This document shows, piece after piece, positions 47,058-59,821 of a DNA stretch of 64,000 nt (position 1 is its first letter; each line of letters begins with the position of its first letter). This DNA is from Acanthococcus lagerstroemiae (Eukaryota; Arthropoda; Insecta; Hemiptera; Eriococcidae), in assembly GCA_031841125.1 (NCBI GenBank), contig CM063107.1, forward strand, positions 44,343,497 through 44,407,496. The letters are read 5' to 3'. A program made the position numbers and the translations under genes. A model generated the notes under the pieces. It searched no databases. It saw only the letters and a list, made by a program, of their open reading frames with translations, and was not told the DNA's origin.

Positions 47058-47767
47058 AACAAAAAAAAAAAATATGTCAAACAAAGTAGGGGAGAAGGAA
47101 CTATGGCTAGAAGGGGCAAAAATTAACAGAGTAGAGAAATACAAATACCTAGGACAAACCATTTCATTCAACAATAATATGGGTCAAATCATTAGTGCGA
47201 GACTATCGAATGGCTGGAAATCCTTCTGAGCACAAGAACATATTCTAAAAAGGGAAATAAAAAAAATTATGTTCAAAATAAATAATCTTGGAAAGTTGTG
47301 TAGTCTCCGCCCTGACATACGGATATCAGACATGGTCACTAACAAAGAAACAAACTGAACGTTTGGAAAAAACAGATAATTCAATGCTAAGGAGTATGCT
47401 GGGGATCAGGTTGGTGGAAAGGGGAAAATGAGTTCCATCAGGAAGCAAACGAGGTTTAGGAATATAGGGTACAAAATAAACAATTGAAATACAGATATGC
47501 GGGGCACATGATTTGAGGAGAGCCCACAAAATGGAACTCTGCTTGCGCTCTACGGATCCCCCTGGACAGAGAAAGAAATCCGGAACGACCAGCTACCCGA
47601 TGGGTAGATGAATTTTTGAAAATCTTAGGCCCTCACTGGGGAACAATTGCTACGGAAAGGAAAATATGGAAAAGGGTGACAGAAGCCTTTGCCCCACGGT
47701 GGGCAGATTAAGCAGCGACCCACTTACTAAGGGACACAATCCCTAATCAAGGCAGTAAATAAAAATA

Positions 47768-48846
47768 TTTTTTCATTCCGACTACCAGTTTCATATGGTA
47801 AAACCGGGTAAAAAGACGACCTTTGTTTGATGCTTAGGCAAGTTCACAGATAAGGCCAACGAAGGTTGTAGGCTAGAGAAAAAGTTACAACACGTGGAAA
47901 ACTAAAAATTATTGTTTAACTGGCCTACCATTGAACAGGGATGTCCGGATCCGTTCGAATTTTGTCGTATTATTACTGTGTTAAGATAAAGATATGGCTG
48001 CTTTCAAATACTCAGTCAAATAATTAAAAGAGGTACTTGTTAGATTTTGGTGGTTATGGGGCTATTATGGAGCTAGAACTATGTACACTGATGTACGAGT
48101 ATATTTAGTCAATGAGTCGTCCTGTTTCCATACAACCGACTTCAGCGCTATCAAAAAGTATTTTTGGAATTTTTTGTAAATTCTTATATCTTTGACGCTC
48201 GTAATTTCTCAGGGAGGGGGGGGGGGCTCTTTTACTACGATTAAATAAAAGGGACGGATAGATTAATATGGCACGTTTCCTGAAATAAGAACTTGTAATA
48301 AAATTGAAAACACTGATTCGGTTATAACCCCTTATGATAGCTGAAACGATAGGCAATAGATGGCAGTGATAGTTTTTGTTTCCTTTTCATAGCAACCGAG
48401 GTTCGTAGCCATCTTTAACAAATAATGATATTTTGCTCGATAAACTTTCATTAAGAAATATTCCAAATTTTGGAATTGAATTTTGTTAGTGACAACTTCT
48501 TTAAAACCTATTTTAAAGGGTATCATTCCATAGCAGTCGATAATACACTGAAAATGGAACGAGAAGTATCATTACCACCTATTGCCTACACATTAAAAAT
48601 TGAAGAAACAGCAAAATTTTGAAAGTTGTGCACTTCAACAATTTTATGTTCAGAATTGAAAAATTAATAGAGCCTCTTCGATTTCAAATGTAGGTAAGTC
48701 AGTATGGTGGATACCTGTTATATCTCCAGTGTACTGCTTATTGATTAGCTATGAAGAAAATCCTGAATGTGAGTGATCAGACTCGTCATGAAGAGTTCGC
48801 TATTTTCAAACCTTGATGACTTACAGCTCTTTCAGTTTTTGAGCAT
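47768..48846. other. No recognisable gene
   Basis: A G-run lies near 48218. Only chance frames are present. Confidence 0.4.
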
Positions 48847-48860
48847 AGTATGTCATACTT

Positions 48861-49077
48861 CTCTTTTTTAATTTACTCTCAACCCGAGCCCAGGAATCCG
48901 CCCTTTTGAGCATTACTTCAGAGACGTCAGGGAGGCTGTTAGGGCTGTCTTAGCCCTTTTCTCATCTTGCCGAAAAGTCGGCCTAGGTCGAAATGTAGCG
49001 AGTTGCCATGTAAGCTCGAACCCGGCACCTCTGGATTCCGAGTCCAGCGCAATATGCACTCGGCCAACCAGACCTCA
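48861..49077 (-). mobile_element. tRNA-derived SINE, copy 3, with 14-bp target duplication
   Basis: This 217-bp element is complete: AGTATGTCATACTT flanks it exactly (48847-48860 and 49078-49091). On the minus strand the head begins TGAGGTCTGGTTGGCCGAGTG, with TTGGCCGAGTG as A box, an anticodon-stem-like CTGGA...TCCAG, and GGGTTCGAG as B box. The head most resembles tRNA-Ser or Leu. The body has AGCCCTAACAGCCTCCC, and the tail ends in GAGAGTAAATT and an A-run. The 132-bp extension of copies 1 and 2 is missing, so the SINE proper starts at the tRNA head. Confidence 0.95.
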
Positions 49078-49091
49078 AGTATGTCATACTT

Positions 49092-51068
49092 GTACATAAC
49101 GTTATTTGCTCTTCCCGCTGAGTACAATCACCTCCACCCGGCTTTGAAGTTGGAGCATCCTGTAGAGATTGTTCTCACAAATGCGATCATCAATATATAC
49201 TCGTATTTCAGAAAATGGTATTCGTATTTAGTACTTTCTCGTAAGTGTGCGGTGGTACATCGTTTCTCTACCTCACAGCATTCCTTATTTCTCCTCTGGC
49301 TCCCATTCACAAACGTCTTTTAGACATTTTTCGTTCAGCCTCCACTGATCATCCTCGCCGGCGAACGTCCGAATTTAATTTTACTGGTCGCATTCTTCAT
49401 AAATTAGCAGGATCCGCGTTCAGCAAATTATTCACATTCTACGCCCTAATTTCTTCGCGCATCAGCAGTATCAGCGTCCTTTGTATACCAGAAAATGGTG
49501 CAGCTCAGAAAGAGAAAAGGCCGTGCAGTGCCGCCTTCTCACCCCTGAGAGCCAGGGTGAAAATAAGAATATTTAAAGAAAATGTAATATCGTAAACTCG
49601 ACTCCGAACAGACGAGAATACAAAACAATAAAATACCTACGTATAAGCCATGAAATAAAATACAAAATGTTATCAGGCTTGCCGGGGAAAAGAGGGGAGG
49701 GGTTTCAAACGCTACCGGGCACAACAAGAAACATAAATGCATTTTTACGGGTCAGTAAATTTCGTTGTTTTTCCTCATTTTTTCTTGTATACTTACATGC
49801 ACGTACAAACGACGAAGCAAGAATCTTGGCATCTGCAAAACGCACAATCTGAATCAAATATACGGAAGAAAAATGCAAGGAAAGACGATCGAAATATTGG
49901 GACACGGCATCGGTGAGAAAATAAATTAACTTTGAACGACGGGGAGAGAGAAAAAGAGGCAGACGAAATGAAAACTGGAGAAGTACCGTAAAAAGCATAC
50001 GTATGTCTTCTGAGGAGTAGACAGCTAGAAAACGCAGATACGACACAGAAAAAGAGGCACACGAAATGAAAATGAGAAAAGTGCTGCACAAACATGGATA
50101 TGCTGTCTAAGGATTCGACAGCGAGGAAACGCAGATATGGATGGTAAACCAAAGAAGATTGTACTAATTTGTGATCAAAATGAAATAACGAAGAATCTAA
50201 TAATTGAGTTCAAGGATGTACCCATAGAAGGGGGAGGGGAATGCCTTCTGGGCATTTTCTTCTTTTCTTCAGCATGATGAACAGTTGAGAAACTTCGACA
50301 GGTTTCACTTACATCAGTTTTGATAAAACGAAACCATTAGTTGGCAGGACTGTATTCAAACAATGAAGGTCCTGAGGGTTTTACTTTTCAATCTGACCGC
50401 TGTAGCACCACCTCCTTCCAACAAAGTTGCAGGTTACTTTCATGGATTCTGACTGGATGAAATTCTGAAAATTTTCCAATAATATTTTTAGACGCAGAAC
50501 GCTGGATCACGGACGAGCCATTGAGTTTCAGTTACCTCCAAAGGACTATTTCCCTCCGAAAAGGGAAAGAGAATGCAAAATCACTACATCGTGGATGAAA
50601 TTACTAACTTGGAGGAATCTTCGAATCGACAGAAGTATAGGTGGGTCTCAGTCACCCAGTAGACTGCCCCACCCCCGGATGATAGAGTTGAAACAATGTG
50701 ATTCCAATTCTGAGTTAATTACTTCGAAACCCGTTCGACTGCACAAACCGCGGACAGTTGAAGGGAGATTCGTGATTGGAGCAATTTCCCTTAGATTGGA
50801 ATTTTCTGAACTTATGAAATTTCAGGATGGTGTGAACCCTTCTTATTAGTTGCTTCTGTCAATACTCGGCACGTTTTCACGTCGATTCGATCTCATGATC
50901 AAAAAATAATGAGAGGAGGATCAATTAATAAAACTTATAGCGTGCGATCCGCAAACGGAACGAGAGGCAGAATGTAGAATAAGATAAAAATCAATGTCAT
51001 GGTCGGCGCATAGTGCATCCCTCCGATCTTCCATTCCGGAAATTTCGACTCTTAAACGGGCAATTATG
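49092..51068. other. No recognisable gene
   Basis: Several overlapping chance frames up to 128 residues lie between 49.2 and 50.15 kb on both strands, none with a domain. No transposon ends were identified. Confidence 0.35.
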
Positions 51069-51149
51069 GCTGTCAGCAGGGGCGGAAATAGAGCGAAAAC
51101 TTTGGGGAGGCTGAAACTCCAGCGCCTAAAATCTTCTGTGTACATAAAA

Positions 51150-51960
51150 ATGAATGTATGTCTGTCTTTCTGTGTATGTCCTTCATATTTCTATGGAAAT
51201 TTCAATCAACAGCACGGCTGCAGACTTTTCTACACTGTTCATCCGATCGTCATGAGACTTCGGAAAGTTGTCCAGTACACTCCCGAAAAGGTTTCTGGGA
51301 GGTAGTAGTGTGGATGGTGGTATGCTCCCTCGACACGCTCCGGTTACTATGACGTCATACTACTGAGTATACTTGAGCGAAAACCGTACCTCAGTCGTTG
51401 ACATTTCCATGGGAATTTCTATCAATAACACGGCCGCAGACTGTAGTCGCACAAGACGCAGGAAAGATCAAGATCAATGATCATATGATTGGAAGAAAAA
51501 TAATTTTCCGTGGGCATGTCAACCACTGAACTGAATTGTCACCATGAAGAGCTAAATCATACGGACTGGCTCCGTGCCGGAGGGCATGGTATGGTTTTCA
51601 CTCAAGTGCACCTATGGCTAGAAGAAAATGGAAATATCAACCACTGAGCTGAATTGTCACCATGAACAGCTAAAGAACTGTGAGCTGAACCGAGCTGGAA
51701 ATGAGAAGAGAAAAGAAGAACTTTAGTTGTGCAGGGCGCAGCAAAGATCAAGATCAGTGAGCACATGGCTGGAGTTTCGGTTTCGCTCAAGTATACCCAT
51801 GGCTGTAAGAAAAATAAATTTCCATGAAAATGTCGAATTCGTGTCAGGGAGCGTGTCAGTGAGACCTCTCGACTGTCGCTGTTGTGCTTATTTTCGCCTA
51901 TCCATGGAAATGGAGAGAGAGTACACCTCACAACTCTTGCTGTTGTGAAGGCTCATAATG
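51150..51960 (+). repeat. Dispersed repeat, copy 2 (sister at 3.06-3.64 kb)
   Basis: Blocks of TGACGTCATACTACTG, AGTATACTTGAGCGAAAAC, AAAGATCAAGATCA and CACTGAACTGAATTGTC occur here, several of them more than once, matching the minus strand of 3.06-3.64 kb. The arrangement is a broken tandem of units of about 200 bp. No coding frame. Confidence 0.65.
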
Positions 51961-52159
51961 TATATGGAACGGCTTTTTTTAGTTTTTCAGTTTTCTACTG
52001 TTACTACCTTTCAACCTCTTAAAGTAAACAGTGTTATTTACAGTGCCGCGAGCCATAAGATATAATTTTTCACAACGAAGCCTTAATCCAACCCATTTTC
52101 AAAATTTTGGGACTCACGTTGTTTCTGAACTATATGGCTCAATTGTAGATAGGAGACTT

Positions 52160-53660
52160 AAAAAGGGGTAGGGTGCATGTATGGCATTCGTTGATACTGA
52201 AAAAGCTTTTGACGATGTTAAATGGGATAAAATGTTTGATATTTTAAAAAGGACAGGAATAAAAAAGAAAGTCAAGTTATTTTAAACTTATATAACCGAC
52301 AGAAAGCTACATTAAAAATAGAAGGAGAGAAAGGGAATGCGTCAAATATGAAAAAAAGGTGTAAGGCAGGGGTTCTCTTCATCTCCAGTAAGTATTATTT
52401 AATTTGTACATAAGTAGGCTATAAAAGAAATAAAATAAAAATTTGAAGCTGGTGTAACTATTCATGGAGAGCGAGTAAAGATTTTAAAATGCTCAGGCTT
52501 GCAGATGATGTTGTCTTATTAAATGAAAAAAGTTACTGATTTGGAAAATACTTCAAATGGAATGGAGGAGATTTCGAGTTAGAATATTGTATGAAAATAT
52601 TAAAAAAATAAAACTAAAGTGATGGTATGCAATCAATGTGAACATGATAGCTTTCAATAAAAATGGTTCAAGGAAAAATAGAGGAAGGAAGCGAATTTAG
52701 CAACCAAAGGTGAAAGGTGTAAAAAAGATATTAGTAGTAGAATAGCACAAACTACATTAAAATGTTATCGAAAAAGTAATTTATTCAAGTAAAAAAGAAA
52801 TTTGGAAATCAAAAATTATTTTTGAAAACTGATGTTTGGAGTGTAGCGTTGTATGGATGTGAAACTTGAACCATAGGAAAACCAAAGAAGAGAAGAATCG
52901 AAGCTTTTGAAATAGACGGATGCTTAATATCAAGTGGGCGGATAAGGTAAGAAATGAGGAAATACTTAATAGAGTAACAGGTAAAATGGATATTGGGAAT
53001 TGTTTGAACATGAGGAATGATAAACTAATAGGGCATAACTTGAAGCACCCAGGAACAGTAGCGTAGCCAGGATTTGGTCAAGGGGGGGGGCGAAAACTTC
53101 AGAACGAGAAATAGGCATTTTTTAAATGTCAAATTTTGTGTGGTGTGGCATGCCGTGCTTGGGGGGGGGGCTGGGGTGTAGATAAAGTTTTGGAACATAA
53201 CTAGGTACTTTCCCCCTCCATCACACAGCGACACAGCACTTGTGTCAACGAATCAAGGAAATACGGGTTTGTCAGGTTCAACTATCCGAAGACGTCGAGT
53301 GAAGTTTCAGCTGCTTTCCGCAAGTACCAGTCAAACGGGATTTTCTATTATAGACTTGCTCATCAGGTTTTTGTGACTTCATTAAAAAAAAAAAAAAAAA
53401 AGCCATGGGGGCGATCACCCCTTCGCCCCCCCCCTTGGCTACGCCACTGCCCAGGAATAATATTACGTCTGCTAAAAGGAAGGGTGGAAGGAAAAAATTG
53501 AGTGGGTCGGCAAAGATTCCAGTATGTTTAAGAGTGCAACAGATGATCGAGAATGTCAAATGTAAGAGTTATTTGTAAATGAAAGAACTTGCACAAGGTA
53601 GGGAGAAATGGGGAGCTGCATCAAACCGGTCATAAGACTGATAAGATAGCCTTCTTATCA
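52160..53660 (+). mobile_element. Non-LTR retrotransposon fragment, split by a MITE
   Basis: Frameshifted translation gives MAFVDTEKAFDDVKWDKMFD (RT entry with its aspartate), KKGVRQG-like sequence, an LRLADDVVLLNE active-site box, KTKVMVCNQ, ISSRIAQTTLK, and NRRMLNIKWADKVRNEEILN. The line then breaks at 53056 and resumes at 53450 with KHPGIILRLLKG and LHQTGHKT. The style differs from the RTE-like copies in this window, so it is a second LINE lineage. Many stops make it inactive. Confidence 0.85.
53056..53449. mobile_element. hAT-like MITE inside the LINE, exact 8-bp target duplication (394 bp)
   Basis: The left end CAGTAGCGTAGCCAGG and the right end, reverse-complemented CAGTGGCGTAGCCAAGG, are inverted repeats. 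CCCAGGAA flanks it exactly (53048-53055 and 53450-53457). Removing it restores LINE coding sequence across the join. G-runs of nine to ten lie near 53083 and 53161 and a C-run near the right end, plus an A-run at 53383-53401. Confidence 0.92.
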
Positions 53661-54190
53661 TCACCATCATATCATACTAAACATGTTCTGGTTTTCTTTT
53701 GAATTTGTAGAAAGATCTATGGTCATTAGGAGCAAAATGTGGATTTACGTAGGTGTTTTCTTTCAACTAATGCTTTGGAAAAAGAAGTTCTCGAACAGCT
53801 TTGAACTTCGTATTTTACTTATTTTGGGCACTCACACACATCTGCCTTGGTCTTTTTCATTATCAGTAGGATCACGATTAGGCTCCTCTACACTCTTTAT
53901 CCCTCGAAATTTGAGGGTGATGGTGTCGAACTCACTAAAACCCGCTCGCTTAACTCCATAGCTAGTGACTTCATAAGTATTCAAAAATCATAGCCCCCCC
54001 CAAAAAAAAAAAAAAAAATTTTTTTAATTATTTTCTCTGTAATACGTCCTTTGTAAGAAAAAAAGCACATCAGAAACGATAATAGCGGCACTCGTATAGT
54101 TTTATATTTTTCATTTAGAGGGGCTAATTTTGAAACGGAGGAAGCTAGCCCCCCGCCTCCTAGCCACCTTATTTCCGCCCCTGCTGTCAG

Positions 54191-57100
54191 TCGGTATCTA
54201 AAATTAAGTAGTTGGGGACTTTTTGTGCGTTTGCGTAGACAATTGTGTAATATTTCAGTTATTCGGGAAAGTCGTGAAATGTCGCGAAAAATGAATAAGG
54301 CAAGGTTTCTGTTTTTTTTCTTGTAAACTGAATTTCTGAAGTTCTAGTTGAGATCTTTCGTATTTATAAACCCCCTCCCCCCTCGAGTGTATTTTCGCAC
54401 TGACCCTGCGAGTAGCAAGAAAAGCTTAATTTGGATCGTTTTTTCGATTCAATAATTCAATTTTTTCATTCTGCCCATCTATCCACTGCATTATGTTTAC
54501 GGTAGCCGGTTTACATATTGAGGTTTTCCTTCTTCGATTACTTCATCCGATGAACGGTTGTTGTGGGAAGGTCGTCTAGACTTCGTAACAAATTTCCCTA
54601 ACGATTTCGAGCCAAGTATAGCGAAGTGGTGGCAAATTAACTGTCGAAATACTGAACGGCATAGCAATAAAATCTGTCAAACGGAAACTGCTATAGGTGA
54701 GAAACTAATCAATTTCAGGCGGAAAAAATATTTCGATCGTTTTCAGACAGAGTTGAGATTTGCTGCTGAAAAACGGAGGCGAAGTTAAATACACGACATC
54801 GGGAGATGAGGAGTGCGAGTAGAGAAAGAGGAAACTCCATTACACCGTACCTGTAGAAAAGGTCGACGAATATTACGAGTTTTCAGCTGAATTACTTTGA
54901 GTAAAGCAGGTATTAAAAGAGATTAGACTTGAAAGATCGAATGGAAATTTGCATTTAAAAATTAACGCTATGAATTCAACGCAGGATTATTGGTGGGATG
55001 ACTGTGAGTTGAGCTGTTTTATAGAAGCTTAGCCCAGACGACAAAATATAACACGAAATTCGATTACACTTTTGACGAGTACTTCCAATTGATCTTGAAA
55101 AAAAAAGTAACGAGCTTGTTTGTCTGCGTATTAGATGAATAGTTTTCAATTTTTCATAGTTTTAGAAAAGCGGAATGCCTTTCGTGTATTTAGTATGTAT
55201 TGCGTTTTTCTAATTTGTACTGTTTTGTATAGTATGAATATTTATTGCCTTCTGCTCTTCCTCATTTTTTTAAATTTTTTTCTTCTAAGCGTGTTCTGTT
55301 TGAAACTGGAGCAGAGGTAAAAGTATTTACGAGTTCTCACAGATCTACCTCTCACCACTAGTTCGGTCTTGACAAATTTTGAATTATTTTAGACTTACCA
55401 ACATCTGTTTTTCCTTCGCTGCTGTGGCTTCGTTAACCTAAATAATAAATTTCTGTAGTCTTGTACTCTACCATCGAGACGCGGATGTTATCCTTTTTCA
55501 TTTCACATATAGAAACTCGAGTAATATCCGAGAAAAAGCCTTTTCTAGCTGCGAGAAACGATGCGAATAAATAGACTAATCCGCATAGAATAGAAAACTC
55601 AATGTTCGATTACGAAAAAAAATGAAAAGGAACAACCGGGACAAGTATGTACGGAATTAGTATTCCGCTGAAGTATCAGTTTTCTTTTTGTAGTCGCTAT
55701 TTTTTGAAAATACAGAATATAAAACCCGTTTTCAAGTGAACCGTGAACACGATAAGTTTCCGGCTAAAGAAAAAAACGGTTGGCTAGAGGAAAGTGAGCG
55801 TGTGAGTGAAAGGAAGAGAAAATAAGAGAGAGAAAAAGAGTACTAGAAGGAATTACCATATTTTTCACCATCAGTATTTACTGCTCCGTTCTTGGGTAGC
55901 CTCGACTCATATAAACGTCGCAGCTTTCTTAGATACAAAAAGAAATTTTCCGGCATCTCGTATAGGAGACCTTGGAAGGAGTACGTGCGAATATAATATC
56001 CGTGAAAAGGAAAAAGGAAAGTGTCAAAAAAACGTGCTGAAAATCATAACATACGGAATTTTTGATCGTTATACAAGTACGTACGCAAAAACGTTATATA
56101 TTAACGCGAAGGTAAATTCCGGTGAAGTGAGACTCAATTTCTATGGGTTATCGCATCTCCTAAGCAACAATAACATATTTTATTCTCGTTTTCCTCTCTG
56201 GGCTACCCTCTCAACTTGTTGCTTCCTTGGCCGATTTCTCTAGAACGTTCATCGATATATCTTTTTACACGGCTTGCGAAAAGTATTTTCATTGTGGTTA
56301 GCGAGTCCTTATATTGGGTTAACGCTGTATTGAACATCCTTCTCCTAAAATACAGATAATGTCCATTCAAATCTCAGAATTTGAAAATTCAACGAGCTTT
56401 ATATAAGTATAGCGATCTTACTGTGTAGTTTAGAACAAGATTACCTATTTCAAAGAAATCAAGTCAACCAAATATTCAAATATCAACTCTCACTGCTTTC
56501 ATCCCCGGAAGTTCCTGTGAAACCATCGTAACAAAGTCCTCCCCTTCCTTCATACCCACCCCCATAGGTCCGAAAATGTAAAATTTTTCTATTGAATGAA
56601 TGGATAGTTATCACATGATTTGGGTTAGTTCACTTTTGATTTGCAGAGTACCTAATCGTGTTAAACACGCTGTCATTGAAGACAAAATTTCTTAATCTAA
56701 CCTATGGGACACATAACCGTGCTTTCAATAGTAATGATCCCCCTCCCCGCTCAGGCCATTAGATCTGTATTGAAGGGGTCATCGAATTCTATGTATACAA
56801 GCCTATTATACGATCTTCGCGTTCTATCACGGTAATACTGACAAGCTCAGCGAGTACAGGGGGATTCACTTACCCACCTTCAAAAATGAACTGGAGATGC
56901 ATGTTCGGGATCTGAAATATCTTCATTTTCCTTAAAAATGAAAAAACTGCAGCCTGAGGAGAGTAAATAGAAGAATCTTCCCAGACGATTGTATTGTTAC
57001 CTCTAATTAGCCAATATTTGGCTTCTAATACCGAAGCAACGACCTTCGGGAGGGAAGCTTGTCAGCTGAAATTTTGACGCTGGATATACTACCGTATCCC

Positions 57101-58806
57101 TAAAGCACCCCCTCCAGAGGCGTATTAAGAAAAGAAGCTGCTCTACGCAATATGAAATCTGCCGCCTCATGGGATTAGAAATACATTGTAAGAGCATATG
57201 GAATCGTGCGCCCAATTTATCATGGCCAGGTGACTACATATGAACTAAAATTTCGTACGCTTTGATCATTCGGAGGATGACTATTGTTTCAGTATGGACC
57301 AAGAATGCCGCTGCAGTAGAAATTTTCGATAAGTTGACTAGGAAATTTTTGCGAAGCATTTTTCAATAGGAACGGACTTTTCGGTCATCCCGTATATTAC
57401 AGAAATCTTTCAAATAGCGTGGTTACTTCTATTTTATTCCTTCTCCATTTTTCTACTTTTATCATTCCTTTTTCCTTCATTTTTTTTGTTTTTTGTTTGT
57501 TTGTTTGTTTGTTTGTTTGTTTGTTTGTTTGTTTTTTTTTTTTTTGGTCTGTAAACAGTAAAAACGCAGCTGAGCCCCTCCGTCCCAAGTTAGTAGTTAC
57601 GTGATGGATCGTTCTATAATCATACATAAATACCTCTTAGCTGCACTAGAAAAATAGCTCCTCTCAGTTGAAATTTGGAATCTAGAGGGACTTTTAGATC
57701 CCATTTTAATATTTAGTTGTTCACTGCGTTATTTTAGCGAAAGTACTTTTCTGCTGTAATGCAGTAATATCCAAGCTCCTGACGCAACTGGTACAAACAT
57801 TTTAAAAAATTGTACCAGGAACACACACGTTAGTACTTGGGATTAATATTCTAATGAATATTAAAAGAAAGAATGAAGGTATTAGAATTATTATTTGTTT
57901 AATTTCTTGATGAAATAAAACCAAGTGTAATTTGAATAGTTATTCCTATTCAAATTATTGATCCAAAATTTCAAAAAGAATATAAATTTCTAGGTGGTTT
58001 AGTATTTTTATATTTTTCAGAAATTTATATGAAAGGTTCAGTAATCGAGGTCTGAAAATTGTCTGAATTTTTTCTTGAATGAACGAGAAATAATGCGAAT
58101 ATTGCTAACGATTCAACATCTGGTGTTTTAGAGGCGTGCTAATAACAGGGAAAGGACAATGGTCAGATGCTTCTTTACACTCAGTATGTTTGTAGTCTGT
58201 AAATTCAGCACGTGACCCAGCACTCCTCTACGGCTTGATACAGATGAAGTGGTTCGATAAAATTGGATTTGCTTTTAGTTCGTTCTGCCGTAGTCCAAGT
58301 TTATGCCTGATTCCGCCTTAAGCTGCGTCGCTAAGCAGCTAGTTTATTCCTTAGTCAGTTTTATCAAATCTTAACGGATCTTTTGTAGTATTGAAGAATT
58401 TGATCTCTCCTATATAAGCTATTCCAGCAACATCACACAACCGAAAAGACTGCAGGATCTTGGACAGATAGTTGATTAGTTCGTTAGTTAGTTGGATAGT
58501 CAGTCAGAGAACTATCCAGGCTAGCATTCAGGGCTAATTATATAGTCTTCGGTTAAATGCTAAGATTTTCATTAGCTAGATTTGATTAGCCGAATTCAAG
58601 CTTTTATCTCTCAGTCAGCTAATTAAATTACTATACAACTAGCCCTTAGTTGGACAAATAGACTAACAGTCGACTTGATACTCGTTCAGGACAGGCTGCC
58701 CAAATATTTGTTAATAGAAAAGAGTACCTACTGCTGGTCGTTCAAAAATTTCTTCCAGCAAACTCGCATCTCGCTACGCTTGATGCTCGCTCCAGTAGTC
58801 TTTCTG
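54191..58806. other. No recognisable gene; (GTTT)n microsatellite
   Basis: The longest frame (55806-56243, 145 residues) has no domain I recognise. A (GTTT)n microsatellite of about nine units covers roughly 57494-57534. From 58.46 to 58.69 kb short AGTTAGTT/AGTCAGTC words recur. Confidence 0.4.
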
Positions 58807-58814
58807 GACTATGT

Positions 58815-58944
58815 CAAGGCCTTACTCAGGATTTAAGGAAGGGGGTTTGCGATTTAGGGGGTTACAAATACCCCAATTATCCAACTGCTCACATGTATAT
58901 GAAGAAAATTTGGCCAATCCCCCCCCCCGGTCGGTACGGGCCTG
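58815..58944. mobile_element. hAT-like MITE with 8-bp target duplication (130 bp)
   Basis: The left end CAAGGCCTTACTCAGGA and the right end, reverse-complemented CAGGCCCGTACCGACC, are imperfect inverted repeats. The flanks GACTATGT (58807-58814) and GCCTATGT (58945-58952) match at 7 of 8. G-runs and a ten-to-eleven-C run are inside. Confidence 0.8.
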
Positions 58945-59534
58945 GCCTATGTTATAAATTTTTCTCACTTACTCGTCCCCCCTTTTCCTTTTTTCTCTCC
59001 CTGGATCTAGTCAAATATTGTTCGTTAAAAAGAAAAATGGAGACTGGAAAAATGTTCACGCTTAAATTTCTTTTCATCTGCTTCAATTTTTTTTTGCGAT
59101 AATTTTGAAATAGATATTTGAGTGCCTTCTGCATGTATTCCATCTTTATACATATCACATTCATGTAATAATTTTTTCATTTTGCTTGACCCTATGGTAG
59201 CTGAATGTTCTTTGACAAACTTAGAAAATAAAATCACAATGCCACAACCTAGAGTGAAACGTCTTAGTGGTAACTGAACACTGAGGCCCTTTTCTTTGGA
59301 CACGTCACATTTTGATTTTGTTGACTGTAGAGTGTAGAGCGAGGTGTCTCAATCTCAAGTGAATCTTGGCCTTCGCTATCACGCTATCAGTGATCATATG
59401 GTTATCTTTTATTATCAGCTTCAGCATCAGAAAAGAATACTTCTTGACATTTTTGGGGGAAAGATAGAGTTCTCTTTTTTTACAGTATCACAAGAGTATT
59501 TTCCTCTAAAAAGAGTATGATGTGGGCAGCCTGT

Positions 59535-59821
59535 CAGGGTGTCTACAGGTGTAGAAAAGTTTTAAACAATGCTGAAATTAAAAAAAAATTTGAGAAGTCC
59601 TTCATTTTTGTTAGAAATACTCAAAAATAAATTTTTTCGCGATTCCTATGATTGATCATTAAAAAGTGTAGCACAGGATCTACATATTATATTCACAAGA
59701 AGAGGAGGAGAGTAAAGGAGCAAAAAGGAAGGAGGGGCAATGGGGATAAAACAATTGGAAACAAAAAAAAAGATCTGAAATAGTACTTCATTTCTAATTT
59801 TCAGTTTCTGTAGACACTCTG
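59535..59821. mobile_element. hAT-like MITE, GTGTCTAC family, second copy (287 bp)
   Basis: The left end CAGGGTGTCTACAGG and the right end, reverse-complemented CAGAGTGTCTACAGAAA, share the terminus of the 16.5 kb element. The flanks do not form a target duplication. AT-rich interior without coding frame. Confidence 0.65.

Larger units (their letters stand above)
45560..47767 (+). mobile_element. LINE (RTE-like), 5'-truncated, with a 320-bp insertion
   Basis: The translation runs in order through the pre-RT region, a 320-bp insertion (46050-46370), the RT entry ILHKKGDRSDINNYRPISL, the RT core, YKYLGQTISF, and the C-terminal RPATRWVDEFLKILGPHWG and WKRVTEAFAPRWAD near 47700. A short A/T-rich tail follows. 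Stops and frameshifts break it into several frames, so it is dead. The 5' end near 45560 is where recognisable coding similarity starts, not a proven boundary. It is the most complete LINE in the window. Confidence 0.9.
51077..54182. mobile_element. hAT-type element, 3.1 kb, with nested insertions
   Basis: The left end CAGGGGCGGAAATAGAG and the right end, reverse-complemented AGGGGCGGAAATAAGG, share 13 bases. GCTGTCAG flanks both ends (51069-51076 and 54183-54190), the 8-bp target duplication expected for hAT. No transposase is recognised inside. The interior instead holds a dispersed repeat, a LINE and, within the LINE, a smaller MITE. The two ends are offset by one base, which slightly weakens the case. 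Confidence 0.7.

Noticed and set aside
55806..56243. 145-residue plus-strand open frame
   Set aside because: No recognisable domain, charged low-complexity start and no exon signals; likely chance.
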